Part shown: one piece after another, positions 38,401 through 50,545 of the stretch
Layout of the letters: the number at the start of each line of letters is the position of its first letter
Numbering within the stretch: the stretch's first letter is position 1
Assembly: GCA_013397695.1 (NCBI GenBank)
Contig: VYZI01000106.1
Span: 241,124 to 305,123, forward strand
Direction of reading: 5' to 3'
DNA length: 64,000 nucleotides
Origin: Centropus unirufus
Lineage: Eukaryota > Chordata > Aves > Cuculiformes > Centropidae
Notes under the pieces: model-generated
What the model was told of the DNA's origin: nothing
What the model saw: only the letters and a program-made list of their open reading frames with translations
The model's database searches: none
Position numbers and translations under genes: made by a program

Positions 38401-41261
38401 GTGCTTCTTTTAGATGGCAAAAGTTTTTTAAAAGAAACTATGTATCTGTAGTCAGCGTGTTTTGTTTCCTATTTGTGTACATGGCAGGGATTTGACACCT
38501 GTACATAATGCCGTATTAAATGTATGGACTTCTGAATTTTAATAGGCCATAAGAGCTTGGACATTGTTGCCTGAAGACTATATCTGTTTTCATAGCAAGC
38601 AGCAACACCGTGTCAGGTTTTTAATAGCATTTTAATCTTTCTGGGGTTCATAAATCTTCATAAAGATCATCAGCATTCCAAGTCATTTGGGGGAATCAAT
38701 TCCACACTAAAGTTGTTAAATGACCCTTCCTAAACTATGGACATTTGCTCAACAAATAAAAGGAAAAAAACTTAGAAATCATGCTCAGTCTTTTGATATA
38801 ATGTGCAAGTCTTTTATGGAATACATTAGATGTGTTTCAATCTAATAAACTTTGGCATTGTGCTATGACATGGAAATCAGGACTGGCAGAAAAATACACT
38901 CAGGAAGCTGGATAAATACTCAGTCTGTTTGTTAATACTTGTTGAGCTTTTTTCTACCTCAGCAAGCAATCTTTTAAACTGAAAAATGCACATGCAGCAG
39001 AGGTTGGATCCTCTGCCACCCAGAGTTCCACAGATACAGTCGATCTGAGCCCAGTTACAGAATGAGATGAATAAATAAGAATTTGCATGGAACTTATTGC
39101 AGTCTTTCTGATTGTAATCAGTATTCAGTCTAAACTATCTTAAAGCTTTTATGATTAGGGGCCATATTCATATGAGAAGCCATAATTAAGAAGAGCAACA
39201 GGGAAAATATTATTGTCTGGCTTACGAGATCCCTTGTGGATAGCAAGAGCATTAGCAAAACAATTTAGGGGCTTTTAGCTAAACACTCAGTGCTGTCACA
39301 GCAATGTTTTTCAGTAGCAGACTACATATAATTTTATCAGCAGTAGTACTAATGTCTAGTTCTTTCTTTAAAAATATGTAAAGTACGTAATACATTCTTT
39401 TTTTATGATTTGTACAGGATCCTTATATTTAAACAGTGAATTTAGTACCCATGTTATAGTAATCTAACAAAAACACAAAAAAAATGAATAGCAATGAGTG
39501 ATCTCACCAGAAAACAAATGGGTAAAAAAATAAAATAATGCATAACAGGAAGAAATCTCTTGGAAAGATAAGAAAAGGTAAACTGAGGGACCACTCCACA
39601 TATATCCAGCAACCACAAATCAACATTAGAATTCAACTTTGATTTTAAAATATTATTTGGAGTCAATTGAATAACAGTAGTCAATCATACTATTTATAGG
39701 GAAAGAGTGTGGCAGCTCAGATATCACTACCTCACTGTCACTGATGAAGATTTCACCTTTTTGGTAGAAACCAAATATTCAGTCATTTTCATGAAAGAAC
39801 TAAAAGCAGAATTTAACATTGAAATGACAGTTTTGATCTGTTTTAGGAATCCAGGTTTCCTGCAGAATTTCTGCTTATCTGGTTTCTGACAAGATACCCA
39901 GAAGGGCCTCTGCCATTCCATATTATGCCAAAGTCCTTTCTCTTAATTCAGTTATTCTTATCTTGGAAGAAAGAAAGGGGGAAAGTGAGAAAGGCAGAAA
40001 GGCAAAAATAGCTTCCCTGATGTGACCAGCCTCAGAACGATCAATTAGAGGGAGGTTTCTTTTTCAATTTTAAAGGCTTTGTTGTTCAACTAAGGGATTT
40101 TTTTTTCTTTCCTACATTTATTACACAGAAAGCTCTCTAAATATCAACATTTCCACGGGGAATCACCAAAGTAATGTTCATCCTTTTCTCCTGGTCAGGA
40201 AATCTTGTGCTATTTTTCATCATCTTTCTCTCATATGCTCTTCAAACAAACAGTAAGAATCATCAGCCTTCTCACTAGATATAGCAAGGATTTCCTGATA
40301 TCAATAAGCTTAAAACAACAGAAAACCCAGCCCAAGCAGAGGTGAGACAGAAAAAAAGTAGTTCCCTTTGCAATATATGTCTAAAATGGAAGACAAAAAT
40401 GTCTCACAGATAAACTGTGATTGAACGAAAATGAGTGAACATGCCATTCAGACTGCTAAGAAATTTTAAGTGTTTTTCTCCTAAAAATTTTCTCCTAAAG
40501 TTTTCTGTTGTCAAAGAGTATGATTTCAAGCGAAAAAATCATTAATACTTCATTTACTAAGCTTCCTTAACAACTTATAGACTTACCTAGAAAGCCTGTT
40601 TTTTAATACTAGATTTGGCAGTTGAAGGAGACCACAAGTCTGTACCAGATCACAAAACGGTGAATCATAGAAGGTAGAAAAGACTTATTTGGATGTCTAA
40701 ATCCCTCAGTTCCCTATTTAGAAAGCAATGTCTAATCTATGTCTGGTAAAGGATATAGATACTATGATCATGGTATCATAGTCCACGATTTCTTCATTGT
40801 CTGTCATATACTATTTTTGTTCTTTATATACATGGCCTGAGGCAGAAATTGAGATATTTGTCTCAGATTCACGTCACCTAATTTCCTGTCAGTGTCAACA
40901 CATGGATCTCTTTACAGTAAAAAGGAACTATATTTCGAGATCATGAACTCAGTATGTGGTTTCTCTGAGTACCACTTCCAAATGTCACGTTTGCAAGAGA
41001 CATAAAAATATACAAAGCTAGAGACTAGCACTTTTCTCTGCACATCCTGTATTTAACTAACAGCTTCCATGGCTTGATCTTACTTGCCCTCAGAAAAAGC
41101 ACTTAATTGCTTGCAAAAATGAGACAGAAATGCAGAGTCTGAAACAAACTTTGATTTTCTTAACATTGTGATCTTTACATTAAGAGAGGTAGGGCGGAGG
41201 TAGTGAAGGAATGGAGGTAGTCTGATGGGAAGCCAGTTACAGTTCCTTGTTTCTCAGCATT
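35446..41261. other. Non-coding DNA, one further weak CR1-like patch
   Basis: At 35955-36035, agaagtggacacagcattca followed by agg and, further on, cagtgcc resembles the antisense CR1 ORF2 tail. It may be the upstream part of the same element as 35338-35445. The remainder shows only short frames, including a 60-codon minus frame at 37876-38058 without a recognised motif, and no RNA gene. Confidence 0.4.
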
Positions 41262-41277
41262 AGCTTTAATTAAAGCT
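41262..41277. promoter_or_regulatory. 16-bp palindrome with homeodomain core
   Basis: agctttaattaaagct is a perfect 16-base palindrome centred on TTAATTAA, the dimeric homeodomain-type word. It sits in a locally more G+C-balanced stretch (41200-41310). In A/T-rich DNA a 16-base palindrome can occur by chance in a window of this size, so a regulatory role is only a possibility. Confidence 0.25.
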
Positions 41278-42566
41278 GTGGATTGCAGTATTCCAGTTTC
41301 ATTCCCTGGATGAAGCACCTAAACACTCCTCAACCGGTTGAGAATAACTGCCATACCAATCAGCCTCAGGATATTGCAGGCGAGTACTGCTGTGCTTAGG
41401 AGGATGTATTCATCATAGGTATTCATAAATTAGTGCTCCAAATTTTTTTCAGGTACCTGGGAAATCATATATTTCATAAGACCATACATTAAGCCTTTTC
41501 ACTTTCTTCATTACGTATGTCTAAACTGGGTGTGGTTCAGTTCAGGTGTGGGCACATATTCTGGATGTGTCCTTTCTACATATCAGGATTGCATCTGAGT
41601 AAAAACTCTGCACCTTGTGCTTCACTGGAACAAACTCAACCACCAACGGAGGATGGAAGCACCAATAATGCCTCCAATGATCTGACACTCAAAGAGACCA
41701 GTGTTGTATGATGGACTTGCAAAACCCATCAGCTAAGCAGTTTAAACAAAATTAAGAAGGTGTAAATGATGTCTAGATTCTAAATCAGATCTTTTTCTGA
41801 AAGAAAGTGAGAAGAATTAAAAATGCAATATTCTTCTATCATTTGGTAATAATTTACGTATCACTAAGATAATATTTGAAAGCTACTGAAAAAGAAAACT
41901 GATAGAAGCAGTTGCAAGAAAATGCAGGTTTTCTGTTGACGATCAGAAAAAAAGTCAGAATGGTTGTTAAGTGCATTCTTTGCTTTAAAACCTGTATTTG
42001 CACATGGTAGATACTAAGTCTCCATGTGCTATTTAAGTATTCTGATTTTAAATTTAGGTGTAGGTTCTTTCTACCCCTTCTCCAGATCCCCCCAAGGCCA
42101 TTCCCAACTCAGCTATGAATGGGTGGTCAGTCAAACAAGAACTCTTTATAAATGATTTTCTGAAACTGGCTGGTTGCCTTATAGATATTTTGGGTTACTG
42201 GCTCATCTTTCTTCTGTACTTTGCAACTAGTGTTGCCTGTTAGAGCTGTGAATTGCTGTGATGACACTTCACCTGCCTTTTTGATAACTACCTCACCTCA
42301 GCCTCATTTCACAGTAATCAAGATTCCCTGACATCTCAACATTTCACAGACCGATCTTTAGGAAATCACCCTGGGGACTTCATTTGATCTCAATTCAAGT
42401 GTGCTCAAACAGGCAGACACCAACTCTCAGAACATTATTCAAGGACAACAAAAAATTAAATCAGCAATGTAAATTTTTTTTTTTGCTCACTATTCAGGAT
42501 ACTTTTTTTGCTAATACAAGCAAGTGAGAAAGAATTAGTAACTAAATTGTTTTCATACCTACATAC
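41278..42566. other. Non-coding DNA, nothing recognised
   Basis: Contains a 64-codon plus frame (41517-41711) with no motif or splice support. No repeat family or RNA gene was recognised. Confidence 0.45.
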
Positions 42567-42791
42567 CTCTGCAAGGCTTGGGCAGGAGAGGTGCAGCTAG
42601 GGCAATGGTCAGAGCAGTCAGTGCCGTCAGTAACACTAACTTTGGAGAGATCTTTCCATCATCTCTGTTGACAGGAGTATGCCACAGGAAACCAGACCAT
42701 TTCTGCAGCTGGAACTTGGTCTGCTTTGGTAAGTCGTTATGCAGCTGGTAATACAAGGTCTTTGCAGGAAACACCTTTGGGACCAGAACTT
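42567..42791 (-). CDS. Exon-like open frame, unidentified
   Basis: I do not recognise this product. On the minus strand a frame is open from 42879 to the stop at 42559. Inside it, a pyrimidine-rich acceptor gatattccttctag precedes 42791, and a near-ideal donor GCAGAG|gtatgt follows 42567. The interval between them is 225 bases, exactly 75 codons' worth, with two bases before the first full codon and one after the last, i.e. a symmetric phase 1-1 exon. The predicted peptide starts VLVPKVFPAKTLYYQL. It has a mixed, soluble-looking middle with KWSGFLWHTPVNRDDG, then a hydrophobic stretch LVLLTALTALTIALAAPLL, then PKPCR. The hydrophobic part could be a membrane segment or a signal-like core. Composition is unlike the I/K/N-rich chance frames nearby. 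It could be a real exon, a relic or a lucky frame; no neighbouring exon was found. Confidence 0.35.
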
Positions 42792-43310
42792 CTAGAAGGA
42801 ATATCAAAAAGCCCTTTCCTTTCTTATGATGAAACCTTTCCTCTCTGCCTCCCCTTACACATGAATCAGCCAACAGCATAAAAATATGTACCCTTAGCTA
42901 GAACATTTGCCATTAGTTTTGGCCCTTTAGGGGCCAAATTCAGGACATCATTTATATATTTGAATCAGGAGCCTGAACTTGAGATTTTGTCAGAGATATA
43001 ATTAATCTCACTTTTATTCTTCCTGCTATTCTTTTAGAGTTTTTAATACAAAGAAAGGTAAGGAGGACACACAGCTCAGCACACTGAGACACTTTTTGTT
43101 CCTTGTAAGTGAAAAATGAAACTATTCACATTGTTTGCCTGGAAAAAAATAAATGTGAGAAACAGGCCCACTGAAACAAATGATTAATTCAGTTTCTAGA
43201 GTTAAAGTACACAAACCTTGTCTTCAAAGCCATCAAAAGGATTTTTTTTTATTGCATACAAGTAGGCAAGGCATTATTTAATTCTAGAAATACAAGCAGT
43301 TTGTTGTTTG

Positions 43311-43352
43311 TTTTTTTTTTCTGTTCAGTGCGCACTGAACAATAAAAAAAAG
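43311..43352. repeat. Perfect 20-bp palindrome with T/A-tract arms
   Basis: tgttcagtgc (43322-43331) is followed immediately by its exact reverse complement gcactgaaca (43332-43341). The flanks extend the symmetry: a run of ten T (43311-43320) faces a run of A (43344-43351), separated from the core by two mismatched positions per side. The whole can fold as a long cruciform or hairpin without a loop. It lies about 520 bases from the exon-like frame at 42567-42791. Confidence 0.8.
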
Positions 43353-46300
43353 GTAACATGTGTGAGAAAACCCTCAGACTTACTTGAATTTAAAACTGAA
43401 AAAAAAACAGCCCGGATCAAAATAGGTTTCGCTATCAAATTTTTCAACCCTGAGTACCTAACATTAGTTTTCTAAAAGCCTGTTTTGTCAATTAAATATA
43501 CATGGGATGATTTCCCAGTGCTGTTGAACATTCTAAACTCTAGTGAAGTTAGGGGAAGCTGTAAATGATATCAACTAGGATATAGGATTTAGTAACTCCA
43601 GCTTCATACAACTAGTCTGAATAAACATGGCTTCATCTCTGTTGTAGCCATCAGCATCTGTAGTGAGCTCAGTGTTAGAGCCCAAATAGATAGGACTCAG
43701 GGGAAATAAACATGCTACAACCTGGCTCTTGAAATGTCACGCTGATGCTTCTATCCAAGGAGAACTTGTTATAAACCATGTACAGAGGTTGCTTTTTGCA
43801 GGCATAAGTCCCCTTGCTGCCAAGACAGCTGCACACATGATCCAAAACAAAATATTTCCTTCTGTTCTCCACCTAAAATGACATTTTAGCTAAAATCAAA
43901 TGTAGGACATACAGCTGAAGCTACAGTTTTGTGGAGACACAAGCAGATAAAGCACTACAGAGTATTTAATTGCATGGAAACAGATGAACTAGACATTTTT
44001 GTGCAACTGTTCAATTTAATTTGCCAGGTTTTATGTATTCTGTCATTGCTTGAACTTCACTTCCAATATATTTCTGTTATCTAAAGATTCACAACAATTT
44101 TTAAAGCATTGCATTTTTACAGAAGGTTTCAAGGTGTCCTTGAATCTTGTGTGATCTGAATCAACTTGCTGTTAACAAGTGTAAATAATGGATGACAAAT
44201 CCTCACTGCAGAGAAGTTGAGCTGCATATGGGCTGCCATATACTCAGAGAGTCATGTGAACTTCCATTAACAGATTTTTCCTGTTCAGATGCCTCATGTA
44301 GTGATGCATGAAAGTATAAAACTATTGAGCTTAAAAAAGAGCTCCAGGAGATTTTCCACAGAGAAATAATGTAATCGTTTTGCAACAACTTTAATATTTC
44401 CCCTGTCTGTTTTACGATTCTTATTGCAAGAAAATACACAGAATCAGGTCACTATTAAATATTTTTCCAGTCCATCAGGCTATTTGACTAAACTTCTCTT
44501 TTGCAGTATTTCAAAGAAAACATTAAAAGCTGAAAGAGGAACCTTAGAAAGTGAGATCTACCTAAAATCTATCAAAACGTTTCTACCAAGGAAGCAAGAA
44601 GAGGAAGAGTGTTCCAACAACTCTCATTACTTACAGACACAAGGAAGGTTTTGGCCACCAAAATCAAAGGGAGATATAAAAGGAAAAGAGGAGAATGTAT
44701 TTCAGAAGCAAATACATTACTTCAGAATGAGTGATTATGTCACAATTATGCTGATGTTTTTGACTTGGAAACTGCAATAGGCATCATATTACAAGGATGT
44801 GAGCAACTAATAGAACAAAGATGAAATCAGTGGCATCACAATAAACAGGAGGCAGAACAACAGCTGACTCTAGTAATCTTGGTCATGACAAATATGATCT
44901 GTTTGAAAGGAGACATCTGAAAAGAAAGTCACTAACAAGCATTGTTACTACTGAAAGTAGTTCTGCTGTAGAGTACATCTAAACTGTATGTGGAATAGCA
45001 GTTCCACATAAACCACAAATTTATACTCTATAGGGGAGCTCTCAAGCTACCTCAGTATCACAGGTTTTTTCAGGACCATGGCAAAGTCCTTATTGTATTC
45101 ATTCATGTGTTCACGGAAGGCACCTCAATATCCACTGCTATAAGAGGTGTGTACCAGTGTACCACAATCTTTTAACAAGATTAAACCTTAATCTTGTTTC
45201 CTCTGGTCTTATTAGGGAAAAGGAGAAGAAAAAGACTCTAGAAATGTCGACGAGATCCCCTCAAATGCCCATCTCATACCCAGGGCTTTCCAGTGACAGA
45301 CTCAAAAAAACCTCTCCTTAGTATAAATGTCCTAAAGGCTTAGAGCATGTATCAGCATCATCTATGGGTTGGACCAAATTATGTTCCCACCATAGATTAA
45401 CAAAGAAATCACTAATTTCTGAGTGATAAACGTATCCTTCAAAGTTTTGTATCAAGATCTGGCACTCATTCCAGATCAGCTGAATACCAAAACTCCCTTT
45501 TATTAGACCTCTACTATGAAAATCCTCACTGTATCAGTCCTGCTTATACATACACCTCACCCTATTCAGCTTTCACTTATTTCTCCATTGCTGCTCTTCA
45601 GCAAGCAAACATTTTCTGAGGGGAAAAAAAAACGGAACAAAAGTTGGATTTCTATATGGTGGTCAATATGATACAAACCAGATGGCTTCCTCATATTTGC
45701 AGAACTGGTGCTTCTAATAGCCTTATCAATCCTGCTATTCCTCCACTGACTGGGAATTGTAAACACAAACTTGTTCTGGTTTGGCTCTTCCCCTCAAAGG
45801 CAGGAAACTAAAGACAGATTCTTCAGCTTCCTGCTTATAATGCTGTGAGAAAAGATTGCAGGACTCCAGGATCATCTCCTTCAGCTGACCACTAGGAAAC
45901 AGAAGCAATATAATTTGTCCCTCTATGCTGCTGGTTCCCTGCTGCCATATGAAGTTGTCCTGGCTATTATTCATGGTTTGAAAGGATTTGACAGCATGAG
46001 ATTAGCTAGTAATGTTTCAGTGAACCTAAGTACACTCTCACTACTGAGTGCTGATACTGGCTTAGACAGTGGTTAGGACTAAACTAGCTTAGTGAAAAAA
46101 GCTTTAGCAGCATGGATACGGAAGATGTTTTCCCATAGCCTTTCCCATCTATTTCCTTAGGTTGAATAGCCTCCTTTTTGTCCTTCCTGTGGGTAATAAG
46201 GATGACTAATCCTGGTATTTTGCTAGAAAACATAAATGTCTTTGTACAAATTCAATTAGTTGAGATACTTTGTCCTTCTTGGAAAAACATCTGGTGATGA

Positions 46301-48679
46301 CTGCCTGTGCCCCCATCAGCTTTAGAGTAAATCACTCGGTGTTGCTGACAGGGAAGAGAGGAGGTTCCTCTTCCCAAAGGACACAGCAGTGGGAACAGCA
46401 TAACAGCAGGCTCTTCATTGATGCAAGGCTTCTGACGCTACTTTATACTTGTGCTCCCCAGTCTTCACTGATTATCTTGCACTTCCAAATAATACTCAAG
46501 ACTACAGTCATAATTTCAAATTCCACTAATAAATAAATGTCTAGTTATATCTACTGGATTTTGATCCATGACTCAACAAGTGAAATGACATTTTGAGACC
46601 TAGAAACTAAGAATGCAGAAGACATATCAGGCAAAAGTGAAGTAAAATATTTTCAGGCCATAGTCAATTTGGGAACAATGTTTTTGCAAAGCAGAAAAAC
46701 CTGGAAATGGAAAATAATAAAATATTGACAAGTCTACATATGTTATCATGCAGATGTTCATTATTGGCTGAAGTTGCTATTTAAATTTTTGATGAACTCT
46801 GATTTCAGCGAGACAGGAATTCCATCCAGTAATTAGCGAATACACAACTTAACCTCAGTACTATGAAATGAACAAAAATTACTGAATTTATTTACATCTG
46901 GTGGACTCTATATTAAAAATCAATAGGACATAACTCCTGTTTTTCCATCCTTTTTGAATGTTATTGTCTCGTCAATCTTGTGTAGCAGGAGCTATCATCT
47001 GGCTTCTTGGCATATTATTCAACTTAGTATGAAAATATTTTAAAGTTCTGTGGACTCTCGGGAGAGAGGCATTGTGAAGCACTGATTAATGCAAAATGAT
47101 GAAAGTTACTTTATTCTCAAACTGACAAATCCTGTAAGAAAGGCCCTCAATTGACTGTATTTTTTGTCCCATAATCAAAAGGCTATCAAAACAGGCAGGT
47201 ACTATTAAAAGAACTGGAAATCTAAAGCTGTATTTGAATTTTTTTCAGTTTTGCTTCTTTTGCAGAAAAGTCATTACTGTCTTTCATTCTGTTTCTGTTT
47301 CTTTTTCTGTAAAATCTTACCAGTGACATTGCTGTGCATAAAGCGACTTTTTGAGAATTCGGTTCTCTTGTAATAGATGTCAGTGTTAAGATTCAGAGCA
47401 GCTGTAAAACTGAAAGTGAAATCCTCACAGAGCTATTGTAATTATTTTTTAAAAACATAAGGTAATTAAAAACATGTTTCAGTTTGTTTTAATGTGCAAA
47501 AGTCTTTTATATATAGACTGCAGGCTATCCTATGTAAATGTTTATTGTATTTCAATAACGATAAATGAATCCTTTAAAATATGTCATTATTCTTGATTTA
47601 GGAGGATTTTATACCATGAAAAAGTATAAAAACTTCCATTTTCATTTCTGGCCAGTGCAGTTAGATGTTAAATTTTGGCCTGTAACTATACATTTTTCTC
47701 CTTAATGTCTTAAAAATTTGTTTTGAACTGTAATTCACAATGGAAGGGGCCATTGAAAAGTCTCTGGTTTTCTCCAGATCCTTCATACATAATTTTTTTG
47801 TAATCTGTGGTATTTACAAAACATGAGAAGGCATTTGAATCAGGTTGGTTGAGTTCATAGATTGGTTGTAATATTTGAATCTACATTAAAGGCAATTCAA
47901 GTTGAGTTTCCTTGTCCTGCCTCTGCATTTAATAAAAAAATTCAGGTTACAAGATTTTCCCAGTCATTAAAACATGTAAAAAATCAGAGTGGATGTTTAA
48001 AGGAAATCTACCTTTATATCACAGAGTATAAAATAAACATTGATTTAAGAGCTTTTAATGTTTCAACAATTTTGCTCCAAGACTACTACACAAAGAAAGC
48101 AGTTCCACATATTTTCAGAAGGGATGGAAATAAACAATGAGCTCATCTCAATACTAAATTATTGTTAAAGTATTATTTAAAAAATGAGAAATTCTGATCA
48201 GTGTAATGCAGATTTTTATTGTTGTTAAACTCAATATATGTTACTGTTCTGGAAATTAATGTATTGTGAGATAAAGCAAATATAATTAGAAGTTACATAT
48301 CCACTGTATGACACCAGCTTCTCATCCTTCAACAGTCAACAACTCTACCCAGTAACATGGAGGATTTAAAAACTCTCAGTTTCTCTTTGCATCTGTAGGT
48401 ACCACAACACATGAAAAATACATCTTTTTTCTATTATTTGGCTTCACGCAGGTTAGAAACCAAGCTTTTTTACATGAAGGAGAACAGTATTTTCATCCGG
48501 CCAGTCAGCAATACTCTTACAGAGAAAATATGAGTTTAGTCCAATGATATTTGTGTAATGAGATCCCTTTAGAGCCCTAGACAGGGTTTTCAGTCATCTT
48601 CAGCTACTGTCAACAAAGCAGGAGAAAAGTGAGGTTCTGCTGCAAGTTAGTGCTTTTGAGTAAGGCCAGTGTCCCAGTT
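43353..48679. other. Non-coding DNA, no gene recognised
   Basis: Frames include a 118-codon plus frame (44424-44780) and two overlapping minus frames (45566-45766 and 45735-45974). None has a recognised domain, paired splice sites or family resemblance. No RNA gene or clear repeat was seen. Confidence 0.45.
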
Positions 48680-48954
48680 GTCTGCTTTTTATTTAGGTAG
48701 TGTCTTCTCTTATGAAGTCTGAGATGTATCCATTTATGAGTAAATAAAGCAAGTTAATGACATTTAAAATGCAATCTGCCCAAGAAAGTCATACTCTGTC
48801 CCCTGTGCAAACATTGTGTAGGAAAATCCATCAGGAATAAGCGATGTACACACATTATTTCTGAAGGCATATTCTAGGATATGCTCCATCTTTGGCCGAT
48901 GAACAGTGTGGAAAGAACTGCCTTCTTCAGGTGTCAGGGTTATTAAAAATACAG
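48680..48954 (-). CDS. Exon-like open frame with stop and poly(A) signal, unidentified
   Basis: I do not recognise this product. On the minus strand a pyrimidine-rich tract ending ctttcctctcggaacag forms a good acceptor just before 48954. From there a frame entered in phase 1 runs VFLITLTPEEGSSFHTV, then HRPKMEHILEYAFRNN, then VCTSLIPDGFSYTMF and AQGTEYDFLGQIAF, to TAA at 48766-48764. The amino-acid mix (P, E, G, D, H, T) is unlike nearby chance frames. AATAAA lies on the same strand at 48693-48688, about 70 bases after the stop, so the arrangement is that of a last coding exon with a short 3' UTR. A frame further upstream (49199-49070, starting SVFIQDTTKTAICLLHN after ccttgctgcag) might be a preceding exon, but its donor is poor. 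It could be a real terminal exon, a retained relic or chance. Confidence 0.35.
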
Positions 48955-50457
48955 CTGTTCCGAGAGGAAAGTCAGAAAACAAGGTTCATGATAGGAAAAT
49001 GAAAAATAACAAGCAAATAAAAGCAGCACGTAAATGGAAACAAAAAGATTAATTTAGAAGAGCCAAAATGGTTAGCATTTTTTTTTCTCTTCAACCTTTT
49101 TATCACTGAAAATATTAGCTGCCAGCCAAGTTGGTGAAACGAGTTATGCAGAAGACAGATAGCAGTTTTAGTTGTGTCTTGAATGAATACTGACTGCAGC
49201 AAGGCAGACCTGATTAGCAGTTCTTCTGACCTTTCTTCAGTTGATGAAAATAGGAATTTATAGTATCAGGAAAAATGTGGATTAGTTACCCAGAGTCATG
49301 CACCAGCTCAGCATGTTTGTTTTGTAGCAATATCCATTATTTCTGAACTCTAGAATGAATTTACATAGGAGAAAGAAAGAGTAATAATCAGGACAACTGA
49401 ATTTATAAACTTAGTACTGCAGTAAATAGTGGTAATGAGCAAAAGAGAGAAGTGGCCTTAAAAGATAATGTTTCACTTAGATGTGAAGTAAACCCAGACA
49501 GTTTCCTTCTATGTTTTTGTTAATGCTAATAACCTGGAAAAGACATTTTAGATTTACCCTATGAAGAGGGTTTTTATCTTTCCCAAATATACTGCCTATG
49601 TAGAGATGTCTCCATTATTATCCTAAGGCATCTCTGTGTCAGATGCATTAAATCACTATAAGTCCTACTAAAAAAATGGAAACCTTTCTATAATATTCTC
49701 ACACAAAATGTGTCCAGCTTGGTCCTTTAAGTCAGGTAGAAAAAGAAAGACAGGAAATAATTAATGTGAAATATATACTGTGGGTATATCAGTGTACAGG
49801 TAAGCACAGGTAGACATTGACAGTTGTTGTTGGCAAGCCCACTTACCTTGAATGTTCTTGGCTGCTGAAGTTCAGTTCCGTAATTAGACACGGACTACAG
49901 TCATGCTAGGAAATTGCATAATGCCTCCTAAGGCATCTGAATCAAACATTCAGACAGCAGAAGCATTTAGAAAATATCTCTGGCAAGGCATAAATAACTG
50001 AGAAGTTTCCATGCCTGCCATTACTAATTAGAAATGTGTGCAACTGCTCAAGCCCAGCCATTGCTGGTAGGTTGTGCTTTTGTGGTGCTTACATCTCTGC
50101 GAGATTCACCTGGGTTCGTTCCCTTTGGTTGACTTGTGGAGAAACCCCTATGTCTACTACTCAGGGGTGCACTGATCAACATAATTGATCAAAATAATTT
50201 TGTGTTGTAAAATATTATTTGAAGGGAAAATGAAGGGAAGGGACAAATGTAAATTTGATGTGTTAAGACGCATGGTCTTACAGCAATCTGTGGCTGAAGT
50301 CTCAAAAAAACCTTCACAGTTCATTAGTATTTTGTAGCAACTAGCAGACGAAGGTGTAAGAGATGCTTATGTTTTTTTTGTTTGTTTCTGTTTTATTATT
50401 TTTTTTTAAAAAAAACAACAAACCAAAAATAAATCACACAAAATTGTATTGGATTTT
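48955..50457. other. Non-coding DNA, nothing firmly recognised
   Basis: Apart from the weak upstream exon possibility at about 49070-49199 (minus strand), no gene, RNA or repeat family is visible. The stretch around 50010-50130 is more G+C-balanced than its surroundings, without an identified content. Confidence 0.45.
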
Positions 50458-50545
50458 TTTATGTAGTTAATAATATTGTAGTTTATGTAGTTAATAATAT
50501 TNTTATGTAGTTAATAATATTCTAGTTTATGTAGTTAATAATATT
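50458..50545. repeat. Tandem repeat, four copies, with an ambiguous base
   Basis: The unit tttatgtagttaataatatt (20 bases) occurs four times with short linkers: gtag after copy 1, the unresolved base n (50502) after copy 2 and ctag after copy 3. The copies are nearly identical, so the array is young or homogenised. The array can also be read as a doubled unit of about 44 bases. The single n falls exactly at the junction of the two doublets, where an assembler would be unsure of copy number. Confidence 0.9.

Noticed and set aside
40655..40710. gaatcatagaaggtagaaaa, another possible CR1 end
   Set aside because: Only the first dozen bases fit; the downstream sequence does not follow the CR1 tail.
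44424..44780. 118-codon plus-strand frame
   Set aside because: Low-complexity K/E/S/Q-rich translation of A-rich DNA, with no motif and no splice support.
45360..45400. gggttggaccaaattatgtt resembling a CR1 sense-strand end
   Set aside because: Too short and without the terminal repeat.
45566..45974. Two overlapping minus-strand frames that might be a decayed coding sequence
   Set aside because: They are in different frames, have no recognised family, and joining them would be speculation.
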